A stretch of DNA of 64,000 nucleotides from Cryphonectria parasitica EP155. Its lineage: Eukaryota; Ascomycota; Sordariomycetes; Diaporthales; Cryphonectriaceae. Made by a program: the position numbers and the translations under genes. The notes under the pieces were generated by a model. That model made no database searches. It worked only from the letters and a program-made list of their open reading frames with translations, and was not told where the DNA came from. Each line of letters begins with the position of its first letter. Within the stretch, counting starts at the first letter, position 1. Shown here piece after piece: positions 9,543-20,865 of this stretch. The DNA lies in contig NW_024468916.1 in NCBI RefSeq assembly GCF_011745365.1, positions 3,186,738-3,250,737 on the forward strand. Reading direction: 5' to 3'.

Positions 9543-10592
9543 TTAGTTGCCAACGTAGACCGCTACAATCTGTCCACCAAGAGACTCGTCTGTCTCGCCA
9601 GTGTCGCCGGCAGTGGTGACGTAGAGCCAGCCGGCATCGGCCTCTCCACGGCCCAGCTGGCATGCGGTGGGCCTCTCGATCTGGGTGCTGTTCACAGAGC
9701 CGGCAATGTAAACGCCGGTGCTGGTGGCGGGGTCGATGCGCTCGATAGCGTAGGCGGCGCTAGTAGCGGCGTAAAGGTAGGTGGAGGTCTCGGCGGCTAG
9801 GAAGGCCGCGCTGTCGTAGTAGGGTGGATAGACGGCGAGGTCGTCCCAGCCCTGGCCGGGCAGATTCGCGACGGCCAGGACGGCGTCTGCTGCACCATTG
9901 TCGGCGGCGTTGCCGGCAGCGTCGATGGCGATCTTTCCCATGATGTTCTGCGCTGTGTTGGTGAAGTAGAGTGTCTTGCCAGCATCGCCGACCTTCAGGC
10001 CGTTGATACCACCGGCCAGGGAACCCGTCTCCATAGACATGAGCGTCTTGTTTTGGATGCCGGGGGCGTATGTGCCGGTCTGGGTGTTGATGGACCAGGT
10101 CTGGCCGAGCGAGGAATCGCCGGCGATGATCAGTGACGTGTTGAGGGGGTGGGCACTGAGGCCATTGAGGAAGACAGCTCCCTCGATCTTGGAGAAGAGA
10201 GTCACCTCGGGGTCGGAGGTGTTAGAGAAGGTGACAGTGAAGATGGCGTTCTCGCCCTCGCTGTAGGTGAAATTGCCTGCGATAAAGTAAAACAGGTCGG
10301 GGGTCTCGAGAGACTCAGCGATGCCGAACAAGGACGAGTAGCCGTATGTCTCAGTGAGGTTCTGGATGAGCACCGGCTCGGGGGACGCCGCAGAGGGGTC
10401 CAGCGAGTAGAGGCACGCATAGGGCTGCTCAGGCATCAGCAGCAGGTTGCCATTTGAGCGAACCGCAATGTTCTCAACCCATGTGCCTGGGGGAAACTCG
10501 TAAACTGTTCTAGTCGTGTTGGCAGTGGACGTCGCCGCGGCTTTTGATGCTAGCAGGACAGAAAGAAGCGCGGGGACGTTTGCGAAATGCAT
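9543..10592 (-). CDS. Secreted SMP-30/gluconolactonase-like beta-propeller protein
   Basis: A 349-aa uninterrupted frame. The N-terminus (MHFANVPALLSVLLASKAAA) is a signal peptide. The rest shows SMP-30/gluconolactonase-like propeller blocks: TWVENIAVRSNGNLLL (about 37-52), a YGYSSLFGIAE block, FLNGLSAHPLNTSLIIAGDS, GGINGLKVGDAGKTLYFTNT (about 194-213) and LPGQGWDDLAVYP. The NGL/DD acidic positions match metal-ligand regions in the family. Characterised fungal relatives include the hetero-Diels-Alderases of tropolone-sesquiterpenoid pathways (EupF/AsR5 type) and many uncharacterised proteins, so enzyme identity is open. Several N-glycosylation sequons agree with secretion. GC content is high, unlike the decayed surroundings, and no stops intrude, so it is under selection or recent. 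Start chosen for the signal peptide. Confidence 0.8.
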   Translation of the reverse strand: MHFANVPALLSVLLASKAAATSTANTTRTVYEFPPGTWVENIAVRSNGNLLLMPEQPYACLYSLDPSAASPEPVLIQNLTETYGYSSLFGIAESLETPDLFYFIAGNFTYSEGENAIFTVTFSNTSDPEVTLFSKIEGAVFLNGLSAHPLNTSLIIAGDSSLGQTWSINTQTGTYAPGIQNKTLMSMETGSLAGGINGLKVGDAGKTLYFTNTAQNIMGKIAIDAAGNAADNGAADAVLAVANLPGQGWDDLAVYPPYYDSAAFLAAETSTYLYAATSAAYAIERIDPATSTGVYIAGSVNSTQIERPTACQLGRGEADAGWLYVTTAGDTGETDESLGGQIVAVYVGN

Positions 10593-12115
10593 GATTACTA
10601 TGATGCCAACGACACAGAATGTAGCTGCCGATAACTTGGACGAAATGTATTATCAATTACCGCAGCGCGTGGACAATGATGACCGTGAATCGTGTTATGG
10701 CAGTAGCAGGTGATGTCAGCCTACCTAGATATATGACTATGGTACGATAGTACAGCCCTCTGTATCTAAAAGTCGTCGCAATTGTCCCCATATTTCCAAT
10801 CCTGGTTCCTTGTAGCATTCAGGGGACGATACCGTCACCGAAACCCCACAGTTACATTGTTTAATGCCGAACTAGTCATGCTCCTTGTTCTTAAATCGGG
10901 TCCGAATTGTTTCCGAGGCCAGAAAACTTTTAGCACTTATAATAGCTATAAGGGGCTCGAGTGGGGCATATTGATGTACAATTGCTAGATGGAAGTGAAG
11001 GAGACAGGAATAGCAAATCATGCGGTTTATCATGCGATAGCTCAAGATCAAAGAGGAGAGATATGAGCCAAACGCATGTCTCTAAGAAATTGCTAAAGCC
11101 AGATTCGCACTTTTCTCTTGAATCCACACAACGTGTGGGAGGAACCAGTACTCATATATTTTCATCCAGCCGAAAGAGAGCCACTTTTACTCACTGCTGA
11201 TTATAGTATCGCACTACTTAGCTACAATATTATGTATTCCCATATATGTGTATCATATACTTCCAGGATCTTAGCTTGAGCATCAATATTGTTGATGAGC
11301 GCGTGCATCAAATTTCACAAGAAGCTGACTCAGCCTTTAATCCAATCAATCTTATGATATATTCATTATAGGTTTGTTTCAGCTCAACTAGGACCGAATG
11401 GTAAGAAGTAAGCAAAGACATCAAGGAAATACTCGCTGGCGCAGGAGTTCCTCTCAGTAGTAGGACTAAGATAGTCAGAGATACCAGTAGTGTTGGTCAT
11501 GAAATAACTATTGAGGTCAGCATTATAGCAGTTAAGGGCGTTATAGAGGTCCTATGCACGACTGTGACAATATTCCCGGACCCCTCAAAGTCTTTAACAA
11601 GCACCTTGCAAGCGCTCTAGCTTACTGTCCACTTCAGGTCGCTAGGACCTAATAGCTTGCCCAGGATTCCGAATTATGGAATATATTTTATAAGAGCTAA
11701 AAGAGGACGTGTATATGACAGGAGATGATTATAACGTTTTCCTAAACTTGTTAAGCATTGCTTGCGAGTTTCTGTGAAAGGGAATAGGTTTATATGACAA
11801 AGATAGGATGAGATGAGTAAACCAAGCACAAACCAGGATAATAGAAGAGCTGTTCTGAAAACAGATAGCAACCTTGCTAATGCAGTTCCTGAAGCTAAGG
11901 TACTGAAATAATCTGAGTGATCTTGGAAATGTGAAAGAATTCACATCAGCTCAAAGGCTCTTATCCTCTTCTCCTACAGAGAGACATAATCTCGACAAGA
12001 AACCTGCCAAATGCTCATTCACTAGAGAGGAAAAGCGAGACGATAATGCTTTTCTTTTTGTTTCAATCAGGATAAATAACAACCACAAACATTTAAGCAG
12101 TCTGAGTGAGAGTGG
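10593..12115. other. Gap with no recognisable gene
   Basis: About 1.5 kb of AT-rich DNA containing only short open frames that overlap on both strands. A minus-strand stretch near 11400-11550 (TGISDYLSPTTERN, then EYFLDVFAYFLPFG) reads somewhat like protein but I cannot assign it. The missing ketoreductase and carrier parts of the polyketide synthase remnant would be expected here and I could not find them. Confidence 0.4.
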
Positions 12116-12119
12116 CTAT

Positions 12120-14500
12120 CATTGATCAGCTTGCTGAGACAAGCAGTAATAATGATACTGTGGCGGATTCAGGAAGGACGCCTGTTTCTAGCCTACTGGC
12201 ATCAATAAAGTCCTCCTAGCTAACCTCGACAAAACAGGCCCAGAGGGCATATTCACGCTAGACATTATACTAAAGGTCAAGAGTTAGGCAGCTAAGGATA
12301 CCATCAACGCTTCACCTGCTAATAGCAACTAGGAGAGCAGGTAGATAGGACGAGTTGCAACAGCTGAATATGCAGTTACAGCGCTGGCTGTACTTACTCA
12401 CCACGGGTCGTGCTTGTTGTCAATATTGGACAATGGCAAAGATGTTGGTGGGGAATGGCTGGGCGATCTAGTAATGTGCACTGCTCAACTCGCTAGCAGC
12501 TGAGTGCAAGTGTGGTGGGTCAAAGTGTAGAGAGCAATAGAGAAGATAAGCGCCAGTGATCCAGGAATGTTCATGTCGTTGTCGTCGCGCAGCTTTTGCC
12601 CCCTCACTCGGGGACTATCTCGCGCGTGATGAAGTGGCCTTGCCCTATAGCAACAATGCGATCGTTCTAGCCAGCCTGTGCACATCTGTCAGTTCCATGC
12701 GTACTGCTATGCTATTATACCTGAGCTTGCAGACAGCATCCTGGGTAAAACCCTGCTTGTGAGGGTATTAATAACTTTTGAAAGAAGCTAACTAACTTCA
12801 CCTCAGTCTCGACAGTTCCTATGGCTGAGGGCGCCTTCTTCTTCTTCCAGATGAAGGCAAAGATATTAGATTAGCCTATAGAGCTAATATTTAAGCGGGA
12901 GTTCGGTTATATAGAGCAGTCAGGGAAAGGATCTTGCTCTATCAGGTGCGGAATTGGCATCCATAACCTCATCGAGGAGCATGCGGCTGAAGTGGAATAG
13001 CCTGCCCTTGAGCCTGAACCTCATATCTACTGATAGAATTTGCATTCTGTCCGAAGACTTTAACAGGTAGCACAGCATAGCAGCGACGACTTGTATGGTT
13101 GCAAGCTGCATAGAGACCTTGTTTAGGTCTAACATAGCAATAGCTAGCTAAGGTTGCTCTGGCATGAGAGTTCGCAATATGCTCCCATATGATAGCAAAT
13201 TTAGGCTATGGTACGTTCATGTTGTTATGGCTCGTGACAAACAATAATATGTGCGCGCTATTAGCGGTGATGAGCTTGATATTCTGCTTCTCCTTCTCAG
13301 TCAAGGTAGCTAGCATAGGCTTGATCTGCTAGCCTTCACTCACCCAACTATTGCTGTCATTGAGAGACGAGTACCGTCATTAATTGAAACCTCAAGATCA
13401 TGTTTGTAATAACTGGTAGACGAGCTTGGTGCCCTCGCCCAGAAGCTGCCTGCTGTGCACAATCTTGACAACCGGCTCGTCGTCCTCGTCCTCCTGTTCC
13501 GCTGTTATGAACTGACCGCGAGCATACAAATCATACCGCTTTAATGCAGTTTTTGCTTAGAAAGTGTCTAAAATAGGGGTTGTAAGAACCATCGGGGCTG
13601 CCAAAGTTCAGAACCCGCAAGCAGGGGTTTTTATGCGAGAGAAGGTTCACGAAGGCCCCATATGCTCTAGTTGAAGCTGCTGCTGTACACAGATACCTGA
13701 CCAGCTGCGCCTCTTGGCCATCATCACTATTGCCATAGCCCAAAGATAGCAGGATAATAATGTCAGGCTTCCAGACTACTCTGAAAATGAGCTTGCGCTG
13801 TTGCTCGCTGCTGCTGCTGCCGCCCTAGTACCCTGTCACGCATACATCATCTGACGTGAGAATAGGGGGCGGTCCTGCTTGTTGCGGAGGCAGATTTTGA
13901 GCATGTAAAACACAAAGCTCATGCGATGAGCATTAGTATGGAAGGTGAGGTGGCAGATCTTATCTTCCTTTTACTTAGCAGTAGTATGTGTAGGTTGAGC
14001 GCGGAACTAAGCTTCCTCAACAGCTACAGGCATGCTGTGTTGGACATATAAACACGTGCTGTGGAGTTGTGGCGTGCTGCGCAGCCGTTTTGCTAAATCC
14101 AATATGCTGATAGCTAACCTTTTAATAACACTGAACATGCTAGCAATAATTCTAGCCTTGGATATCCAAATCTCGGCGAGTGCTGCAAATTCGAGCCTTA
14201 TCATTGAGCTTTTCCTTTACAAAATAGCTGTACTAGCTGCTAGCTGCAAGAATCTCGAGGTTGTTGTCAGCTGCACCACAGCTGAGGCTAGGCGTAAATC
14301 TGGTGAGTGCGTTTGCTAAAACAATAATCACTCTTACTGTAACATGTGACATGCGTGGAAGCAACCCCATTGTGGTAGCTAGCCACCTTAAACTCCCACC
14401 AGGCTTTAAACCAGCAGCCGACAGAGCCATAGGCTTGAGGATAGCAAGTATCTCGACACTAGTAACAGCTGCATTGGTTGGTAGTGCGAGAGTATTGAGA
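12120..14500 (-). pseudogene. Highly reducing polyketide synthase fragment (DH end to enoyl reductase), decayed
   Basis: Minus-strand pieces appear in synthase order from right to left. Near 14440-14370: LSAAGLKPGGSLRWLATT, resembling the dehydratase C-terminus. 13740-13540: YLCTAAASTRAYGAF then NPCLRVLNFGSPDGS, the start of the C-methyltransferase. 13340-13130: LTEKEKQNIKLITANSAHIL and PKFAIIWEHIA, the structural region. 13125-12920: FHFSRMLLDEVMDAN, entering the enoyl reductase. 12680-12520: NDRIVAIGQGHFITREI then KLRDDNDMNIPGS and IALYTLTH. 12330-12170: GEALMVSLAA and LWACFVEV then EDFIDASRLETGVLPES, the reductase C-terminus. Stops and frame changes separate them. Ketosynthase, acyltransferase, ketoreductase and carrier domains were not found, so only about a third of a normal synthase remains. 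It cannot function. Confidence 0.75.
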
Positions 14501-14892
14501 AAGTAGACCTAGCGCAACCCGACCTCAACTGACTCAGCCGCTCTAGCACACAGATTCGACAGCTATAGCCATGTATCTAGCGCTAGGATTGACAACCATA
14601 TCCCCAAGAGATTGCTTTCTTGTGACTTGCATGTTGTCTAGCACAGCTGAGCATCAGATGAATAGAAGTCCTTAGAGGGATATGTGAGTAAGTTACAATT
14701 ACGCTAATACACTTCATAGCTCAATACTTATTGAACTCAGCAAATCGTCATTCTTCGAGTATTTGGACTCCAAGTCTCGGTATTATATTCATTGCAAAAT
14801 TGTATGGATCAATGTCAAGTGTGTACTTGTGAATTTGTTAGTTAAGAACTAGCTAATCATTATCTGAAAACCGTCAGTGAGACTTTATCAAC
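14501..14892. terminator. 3' flank of the transporter gene
   Basis: The interval between the transporter stop at 14893 and the synthase remnant. AT-rich, with no coding features recognised, and presumed to contain the transporter polyadenylation region. Confidence 0.3.
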
Positions 14893-16988
14893 TTAGGCTA
14901 CTTGGTCCACATGCTGAGTGCTCATCTTTCCCTCGGTCTCGGTCTGCTCGCCCAGTAGCGCGATAGCTCTCAGGAGGCCAACCTCTTCCTGTATAGCAGC
15001 CAGCACTTCTATGTCCTCCTCACTTGACTTGGATCTGTTTTGTACAAGAGGTTAATAACCGTTATGTGAAAATCATCGTCTTCCGGTTCTGGGAAAAAGA
15101 ATCGGAGACAGAACAAAGGTCAAACATACCCAAAGACTTGGTCCATCTCCTCGAGGGTCTTACCCTTTGTCTCTGGGACAAAGAACCACACGAAGACAAT
15201 GCCCAAAGCAAGCCAGCCGGCAAAGAATATGTACAAGCCCCACGAGATACGAGCCAGCATGCTAGGCGTCATTAGAGCAATGACAAAGTTGCACATCCAG
15301 TTGGCCGATGCTCCGATGGATGTTCCCTTAGCACGGATAGACAGGGGGAATATCTCGGCGATCAGAGTCCAGGAAGCAGGTCCCCAGGAGTAGGCGAAGT
15401 TGACGATATACAGCCAGATCATAACAACACAGGCCCAGCCCCCAGCAGCGTGTGATGGCCAGTCGTTCTGAAACTGAGAAGCAATCACGCCAACGATGAC
15501 CAGTGTAGAGAGCATGCCGAAAGACCCAAACATAAGCAAAGTCTTGCGCCCGATCTTGTCAATGACGAGGACAGCCGGGATCGTGGTGCACACATTGATA
15601 ACACCAGTGATTCCTGTCGCGAGAAGGGAACTTGTGCTGCTAGTGAGGCCCAGAGAGGTGAAAATGATAGGGGCGTAATATATGACTGTTGCGCAAATAT
15701 CACTTATTAGCGGGGCATGAACCAAAACACCCGAAAATCAAACGGAATGATGAGGATGATGCAAGTCATTCTCCTACCTGAGTCGATGCCAGAAAATTGC
15801 TGGAAAAACATGACGAGCGATGCTATGGCGACGCGCTTGAAAGAGTCCTTGGTCCGAACGATCTGACCATACTGAGCAAGCTCCCGAAACCATATGTTGT
15901 TGCGCCACTTTTCCGAGAGGTTTGGAAACCGCTTCTCAAACATGCGCCTCTCAAAGATGCATTCGGATTGAATGTCGAGGTATTCGATCTGGATGAGCTG
16001 GTCGTCGATCGGAGCGCCACGAAGACGACTGAGCGTCTGGAGGGCATCTTCTTTCCGGTTGTGACCGACCAACCAGCGAGGTGAGTAGGGAAGAAACCAG
16101 ACGCCAACTGCGAGCACGATGGCAGGAACCCCTTGAATGATCAGAGGTAACCGCCAGGCCCAGTCGGACTGGCCGTCTCCGGTACCACCTGTGTAATTCG
16201 TCCCATATGCGATCCAGTAGGCAGCCAGAATCCCAATGGTAGTAGCCAATTGTTGCATTGAGACGAGAAGACCTCGGAGTTCGGGGGGCGCTAGCTCTGC
16301 GTTGTATAGAGGACTGGTCATGGTAAAACAAGGTTCAGCTTGAGGTGACCTAATCACACCGAGCCAAAGAGAAGGGAGAGGGGGGGGGGGGCACTGGTGG
16401 CATTCAGCAGTCGAAGATTAGAACAACGTACCCAGCAGCGGACAGCGTGCCGACCCCAATGCCAGTGAAGAATCTGCCAGCATATAGGAAGCCTGCCGCG
16501 TTGGCACCCGCAGTAAGGTACGAGCCCAGGATAACCCAGATGGCACCAGAGAAGATTGTTCGTTTCCGGGAGAAAACCTCGCAGAACACACCAGAAGAGA
16601 CAGCTCCGAGCCACCCGCCGAGCTGGAGGACTGAGGTCAACCAGCCTTGGGCGGTTGGATCGGCAGCGATGGAGGGAAACGATCGTTGGAAAGAATTCAT
16701 GACGAGGGCTTGACCGAGCACTCCCTGCTGGTAACCGTAAAGAAGACCACCCTGTGAGAGCGACTGGTTAGTGACGTGGGGTTTTGCAAAAGCCCAAGTC
16801 TCACATATAGACGTTCACGGCAGGATTCTCTCTTCTCGAAAGAAATTACTCACGAAAGACGCAAACAGAGCAATATACAGTATCTTCATGTCCGACCGCA
16901 AGGCTCGCAACGCACCGCTGTGGTTGCCGGCTTGCGCTCGGGCGCTCGCGGCGGCCCCTATGACCGCCGTGTCCCTTCCGGAGGACAT
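14893..16988 (-). CDS. Sugar-porter MFS transporter, five exons
   Basis: A 562-aa sugar transporter assembled from exons 16854-16988, 16432-16751, 15778-16313, 15130-15685 and 14893-15034. All four introns are GT-AG, 92-118 bp, and exon phases agree, summing to 563 codons. Signature motifs: GGLLYGYQQGV at the first membrane helix, GRFFTGIGVG, the PESPR-type PYSPRWL, QQFSGID in helix 7, WGPASWTLIAEIFPLSIRAKG and the C-terminal PETKGKTLEEMDQVF. It should sit in the plasma membrane with twelve helices and import a sugar by proton symport. The last small exon is essential: without it the frame stops right after VFGYV. An in-frame ATG 87 bp upstream (17075) would add 29 residues; I prefer 16988 because family members start close to helix 1. 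Divergent from an L-rhamnose dehydrogenase-like gene, so L-rhamnose is a candidate substrate; this is inference. Confidence 0.9.
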
Positions 16989-18772
16989 GATGATTACTGG
17001 GAGAGAAGCTGTCGTCACGAGGTCCCGGGTTTCATGAGCTGTGAGATGATCTGAAATGGCAATCTTGAAGGTCAAGTCGAGAGCAATGTCTCGAACCGCT
17101 CCAAAGTGGTTTCAATCGTGGGGAAAATGGGAAGGGGAAAAGAGTCCGAGTTGATATAGATTTAATGACGGTGACCGATTCTCGTCTAGCGACAGGGGCT
17201 GGACGAATGAGACTTGATCGTGAGCATCAAGTTCTCCCCCCGGCAAGCACATATAGAATGATAGACAAGTCGAACCTGATGGTGGTAATACGTCTTCTCT
17301 GCCACACATTCTTCCCCAGATACTCCACATGCCCTCGACGCGCGGGACAATGGAGATGGGGCGCGGGGAAAAGGCGGGGGAAGTGCATGGAGCGGGCTGG
17401 GGGTGGGTCAGAAACAAAAAAACAGGGCATTCGATGTTGTAGGGGGAATTTTTGCACAGACTTGAACAGACTTTCTCCAATCAAGTTCTTTAACACCGAC
17501 GTAAGCCTCTCCACTCGGAAGGATACCCACACCGAGCACCACAGATAAACCGGTACCGGGTGAACGCGAGGTGCGAGAGAAGAGAAGGAGGCTGGCCATT
17601 TCAGAACTTTGATTATACCGATAGTGGAACGTTAGTGGTTTGTTCCATATTCAGGATGATGAAGAGAAGACTGCTGCTAGTCATCGATCTATCAGACTCA
17701 ATAACATGTCTCGCTATGGAGATGTTCACACGAGAAAATGATAGGCCTGTTAACTGGATCCGAATCCTTCACCATTTTGGGTTTCGAATCTTCTTGCAGC
17801 TTCGCTAGCTCACACAGTCATCGTTCAGATTATCATGGACACTCTTAATACCACATCGGCTATTGCCAAACTCAGTAACGATTTGAGCAATGGTCCCGGC
17901 AGGTTAAGTTTCCGTTACAAGACGTGATATACCACCAGTAGGCTGGTGATTACCACAACTCACCTCGAGCCGCTCGTCACGACAGTATTCGTGTCTTCAC
18001 AAAGAGAGAATCGCGACAGCACTATGGCATGGAAGTCTAAGGGAGCGAGATTCAAGTATTCGTGAGTGACGAGTGCAATAGCTTAGAGGAGTCCTCTACT
18101 GTTTAGCGAGATTATGACTTTTTATACGTAGGAGGAGATGGTAAGACCACAGCCGTCGTATTGTCTTTCATGTACGACGCTCGTCTTTCTAATTAAGAAT
18201 GTCTAATCACGTTAGTCACGCTGAGAGCTAATGTCTTCGCGCCGTCGTTCAAGAGATGTGATTGATGAAAATTGAAATTAAGAAACTCATATATGAATCA
18301 TAATCCAGAAAGACTCAACAACCTACCGTACAATTTGGGGAGGAGGTTTCCGATGCTTGGCCCCTTTGCCGCTCCCAGCATGAACACGTCTCGCGGTCAT
18401 TGATGATATTCGCTTAGCGAGCCCACTTAAATCTAGCTGTAATCTTGGTATTGACTTGAGCGATTTACTAGATTCATGGGTCTGAGTCAAGTGCCCTGAT
18501 AGCCCACTTTTTACTATGTGCCGTGGTATTGCCGAGGCTATCCCGTCCCCATACTAGAGCACCTCGTCTCGAGAGAGGTGAACCTCGTCTCGAGAAAGGT
18601 GGGGTCGGGCGATAGCGGGGGCTGGCGGTGTCATCATCGTGACGAGGGAATAACTATCTTTGGCATTCTATAGAAATTAGAGGTAGCCTTAGTGAGGAAA
18701 GGGATCAAGCAAATCCAACCGCTGTCCTTCTCTTTACTCCCCTAACACGCCTACCAACCATCCCACTACACC
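16989..18772. promoter_or_regulatory. Divergent intergenic region of transporter and dehydrogenase
   Basis: A 1.78-kb region between two divergently transcribed genes (ATG at 16988 on minus, 18773 on plus). Open frames here overlap in several frames on both strands and carry no recognisable domains, so I read it as regulatory. GC-rich and G-rich patches lie at 17320-17410. A pair of 21-bp dyad repeats at 18560-18601 is the clearest candidate operator. A pyrimidine-rich leader (about 18725-18770) precedes the dehydrogenase ATG. Confidence 0.5.
18560..18601. promoter_or_regulatory. Two adjacent 21-bp dyad-symmetric repeats
   Basis: Two directly abutting 21-bp units, 18560-18580 and 18581-18601, differ at only two positions. 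Each centres on CTCGAG, and the first is flanked by inverted CACCTC/GAGGTG arms. They lie 172-213 bp upstream of the dehydrogenase ATG. Abutting imperfect palindromes of this size suggest binding sites for a dimeric regulator. No known factor is assigned. Confidence 0.5.
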
Positions 18773-19654
18773 ATGTCTTTGGCGCCATGGAGGCTGCTCC
18801 GAGGCAAAACCGCCTGCATCACAGGCGGCACTACCGGGATCGGACGGGCCATCACTCTCGAGTATATCCGGCAGGGTGCCAATGTAGCAGTCAACCACTT
18901 AGGTCTTCCCAAAGATGAACATCATAAGCAGAGCTTGCTGAGCGAGGCACAAGAGCTTAAGCGTCGCAGCACCGAGGAAGCACCTGTTGGGGAAATACTG
19001 GAGATTGCTGGTGATACCACCAACCCGGAAACAGGCAAAGCGCTTGTGGGCGCCGCTGTGAAACGATGGGGAAAACTCGATGTCTTTGTCGCCAATGCTG
19101 GGATATTCAAGGCAGCCGAGTTTCTTAGGTAAGATCTCGCAGGAAATGCAAAGAAATTCGCGAAAGAGACATATTGACACGGCGCACGCAGCCTAGACAA
19201 GCAGCTCTTCGACAGAACGGTCCAGGTCAATGTGAACGGTGCCTTTTACTCCTGCCAAGCAGCGGCGCAGCAGATGGTCAAGCAGGGCCATGGTGGAGCC
19301 ATCATTGGCATTTCTTCCATCAGCGCCTTGGTAGGAGGGGGCCTGCAGACTCACTACACGCCGACAAAAGCTGCTGTCTCGTCTATGATACAGTCCATGG
19401 CGATTGCGCTGGCAAAGGACAAGATTAGATGCAACGCCCTGCTCCCCGGAACTATTCACACGCAGCTCGCAGAAGATGATATGCAAAACGAGGTGAAACG
19501 GACCTATCTTGAGCAGCGTATTCCCATGGGCCGTGTGGGAAAGCCGCAAGATTTGGCGGGGCCTGCTGTCTTCTTAGCTTGCGAGGAACTGAGCGGATAT
19601 ATGACCGGCTCACAGGTCCTAGTAGATGGCGGTATGTTTGTCCATTTGCAGTAA
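18773..19654 (+). CDS. LRA1: L-rhamnose 1-dehydrogenase-like short-chain dehydrogenase
   Basis: Two exons, 18773-19128 and 19192-19654, joined across a 63-bp intron (GTAAGA donor, CGCAG acceptor), give 272 aa. Classical SDR motifs: TGGTTGIG cofactor loop (17-24), NAG (108-110), catalytic Ser161, Tyr174 and Lys178 in SSISALVGG...YTPTK, and a PGT segment. Stretches such as AAAQQMVKQG, IIGISSISALVGG and the end DGGMFVHLQ closely resemble the yeast L-rhamnose 1-dehydrogenase LRA1, which oxidises L-rhamnose to L-rhamnono-lactone with NAD(P)+ as the first step of the non-phosphorylated pathway. This likeness is from memory and untested; another SDR with similar sequence remains possible. Start ATG has a good context (ACACCATGTC). 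No signal peptide, so cytosolic. The divergent sugar transporter fits uptake plus first oxidation. Later pathway genes are not in the window. Confidence 0.8.
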
Positions 19655-20103
19655 TTTGAACAAATACATGAATGCAGATATCCATTCAAGACTAAGTATC
19701 TCATCAATGCCGCATTCTGGTCTCAAGTGAATAGATGATGGGGGGGGGGGGGGATGCTGTATCTTATGCATGCGGAAACAATCTGCGGAATACATTTGGC
19801 GATGCTTATTCATTATTCTTTCGCGGTGTTTCTAAGCCGTATGGGTCAGCAGGTAATTAAGAGACAGCGATCCAATCTCGTTGATCCAAGCCGCCAATGG
19901 CGTTTGTTATAGCGAAAAGAGAGGTACTCGACATCTCCAGACCTGAGAGAAGCTACGGATTATATTGCGAATATCTATATTAGAAAAAGCAAGGAAGAAG
20001 CGAACTCGAAAGCAGAGACTATGTAGGCCTCAGAGTTCTTCATAGCTAATGTCTGTATATATATACAAGCTGGAGCTGTAGATAGCAAAGCAGTAGAGAA
20101 TAT
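19655..20103. other. Intergenic gap before the retrotransposon zone
   Basis: 3' flank of the dehydrogenase gene with a run of 14 G at 19740-19753. No gene recognised. From 20104 onward nearly all sequence is LTR retrotransposon. Confidence 0.5.
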
Positions 20104-20338
20104 TGTAATAAGCACTGCTGTTATGACCCATCCAACACACAGGTCACGGGAACAGGCCCCGCTAACAAAGAACTAGGTATTACAATCCTACGTCAAGCCA
20201 CTAGGACAGGATTACGTAATCAAGAGTTAGGATTACAGGATCAGTACGGATCAGTAGCTGATCCAAGATGATCCGGATCAATAGGATCACCCAGATAATC
20301 CAAATGATTCATCAGAAAATACAGTCAACGGATCTGAA
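20104..20338. repeat. Family A LTR fragments, nested
   Basis: A 15-base start of a reverse-oriented family A LTR (TGTAATAAGCACTGC, 20104-20118) is followed at once by the 5' part of a forward LTR (TGTTATGACCCATCC, 20119-20338). The forward copy is cut off at 20338 by the next reverse LTR. They mark old insertions into one another. Confidence 0.65.
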
Positions 20339-20779
20339 TGTTATGATGCACTGCAATATCCGAAGATCCTGAAGTATACAAAGGGTTTATGCTAACAAGA
20401 GCGGTATCAAAGTATCAATCCCTGAATACGGAAATATAAACAAGCAATCTATGCAAGTGCTTCAACTGTCTTTGGAGCTATTCAAGTGTGTGATAAATGA
20501 ATACTTAGATTAACAACTGAAGAGCTATATCTGATCTATCTAATAGTAATGAATATGTTCTTATATATTCAGCTCTTCAGTGTGAACCGTGCTAGTCGAT
20601 AGCGATAGTTGCAGTTCAAGGTTGCATCGATAGAACTGCTCGCAGTTCTCGCAGTCTATCCCTGCTCTGTAGAGCTTGTATCCTAACCCTGGTTAGTTTA
20701 TTCATGTGTTGGGCTGTAATGCTTGATCTCTTGTTAGCAGAGCTCGTTTCGTAATCTGCAGGCTGAATAGGTTATAATA
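20339..20779 (-). repeat. Family A LTR (reverse orientation)
   Basis: A 441-bp LTR starting TGTTATGATGCACTGC and ending GGTTATAATA, the complement of the family A terminus TGTTATGACC with a G-to-A change. In its orientation it is a 3' LTR, because the antisense accessory gene follows at the usual distance. Confidence 0.75.
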
Positions 20780-20865
20780 TCATCTCCCTCCTATCAGTTG
20801 TTGTTCTCAACAATCTTCTGAAGATTTTCCATCAACTTGTTCATATATATTCTCATTCCTTCCTA

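Noticed and set aside
9976..10457. Plus-strand open frames of about 100 codons
   Set aside because: They are shadows of the GC-rich SMP-30-like gene on the minus strand.
11400..11950. Possible ketoreductase part of the synthase remnant
   Set aside because: No glycine-rich cofactor loop or Ser-Tyr-Lys motif could be found in any minus-strand frame, so I left it as an unassigned gap.
17112..17599. Several 60-127 codon frames on both strands
   Set aside because: They overlap one another in the divergent promoter region and show no domain; GC-rich sequence yields such frames by chance.
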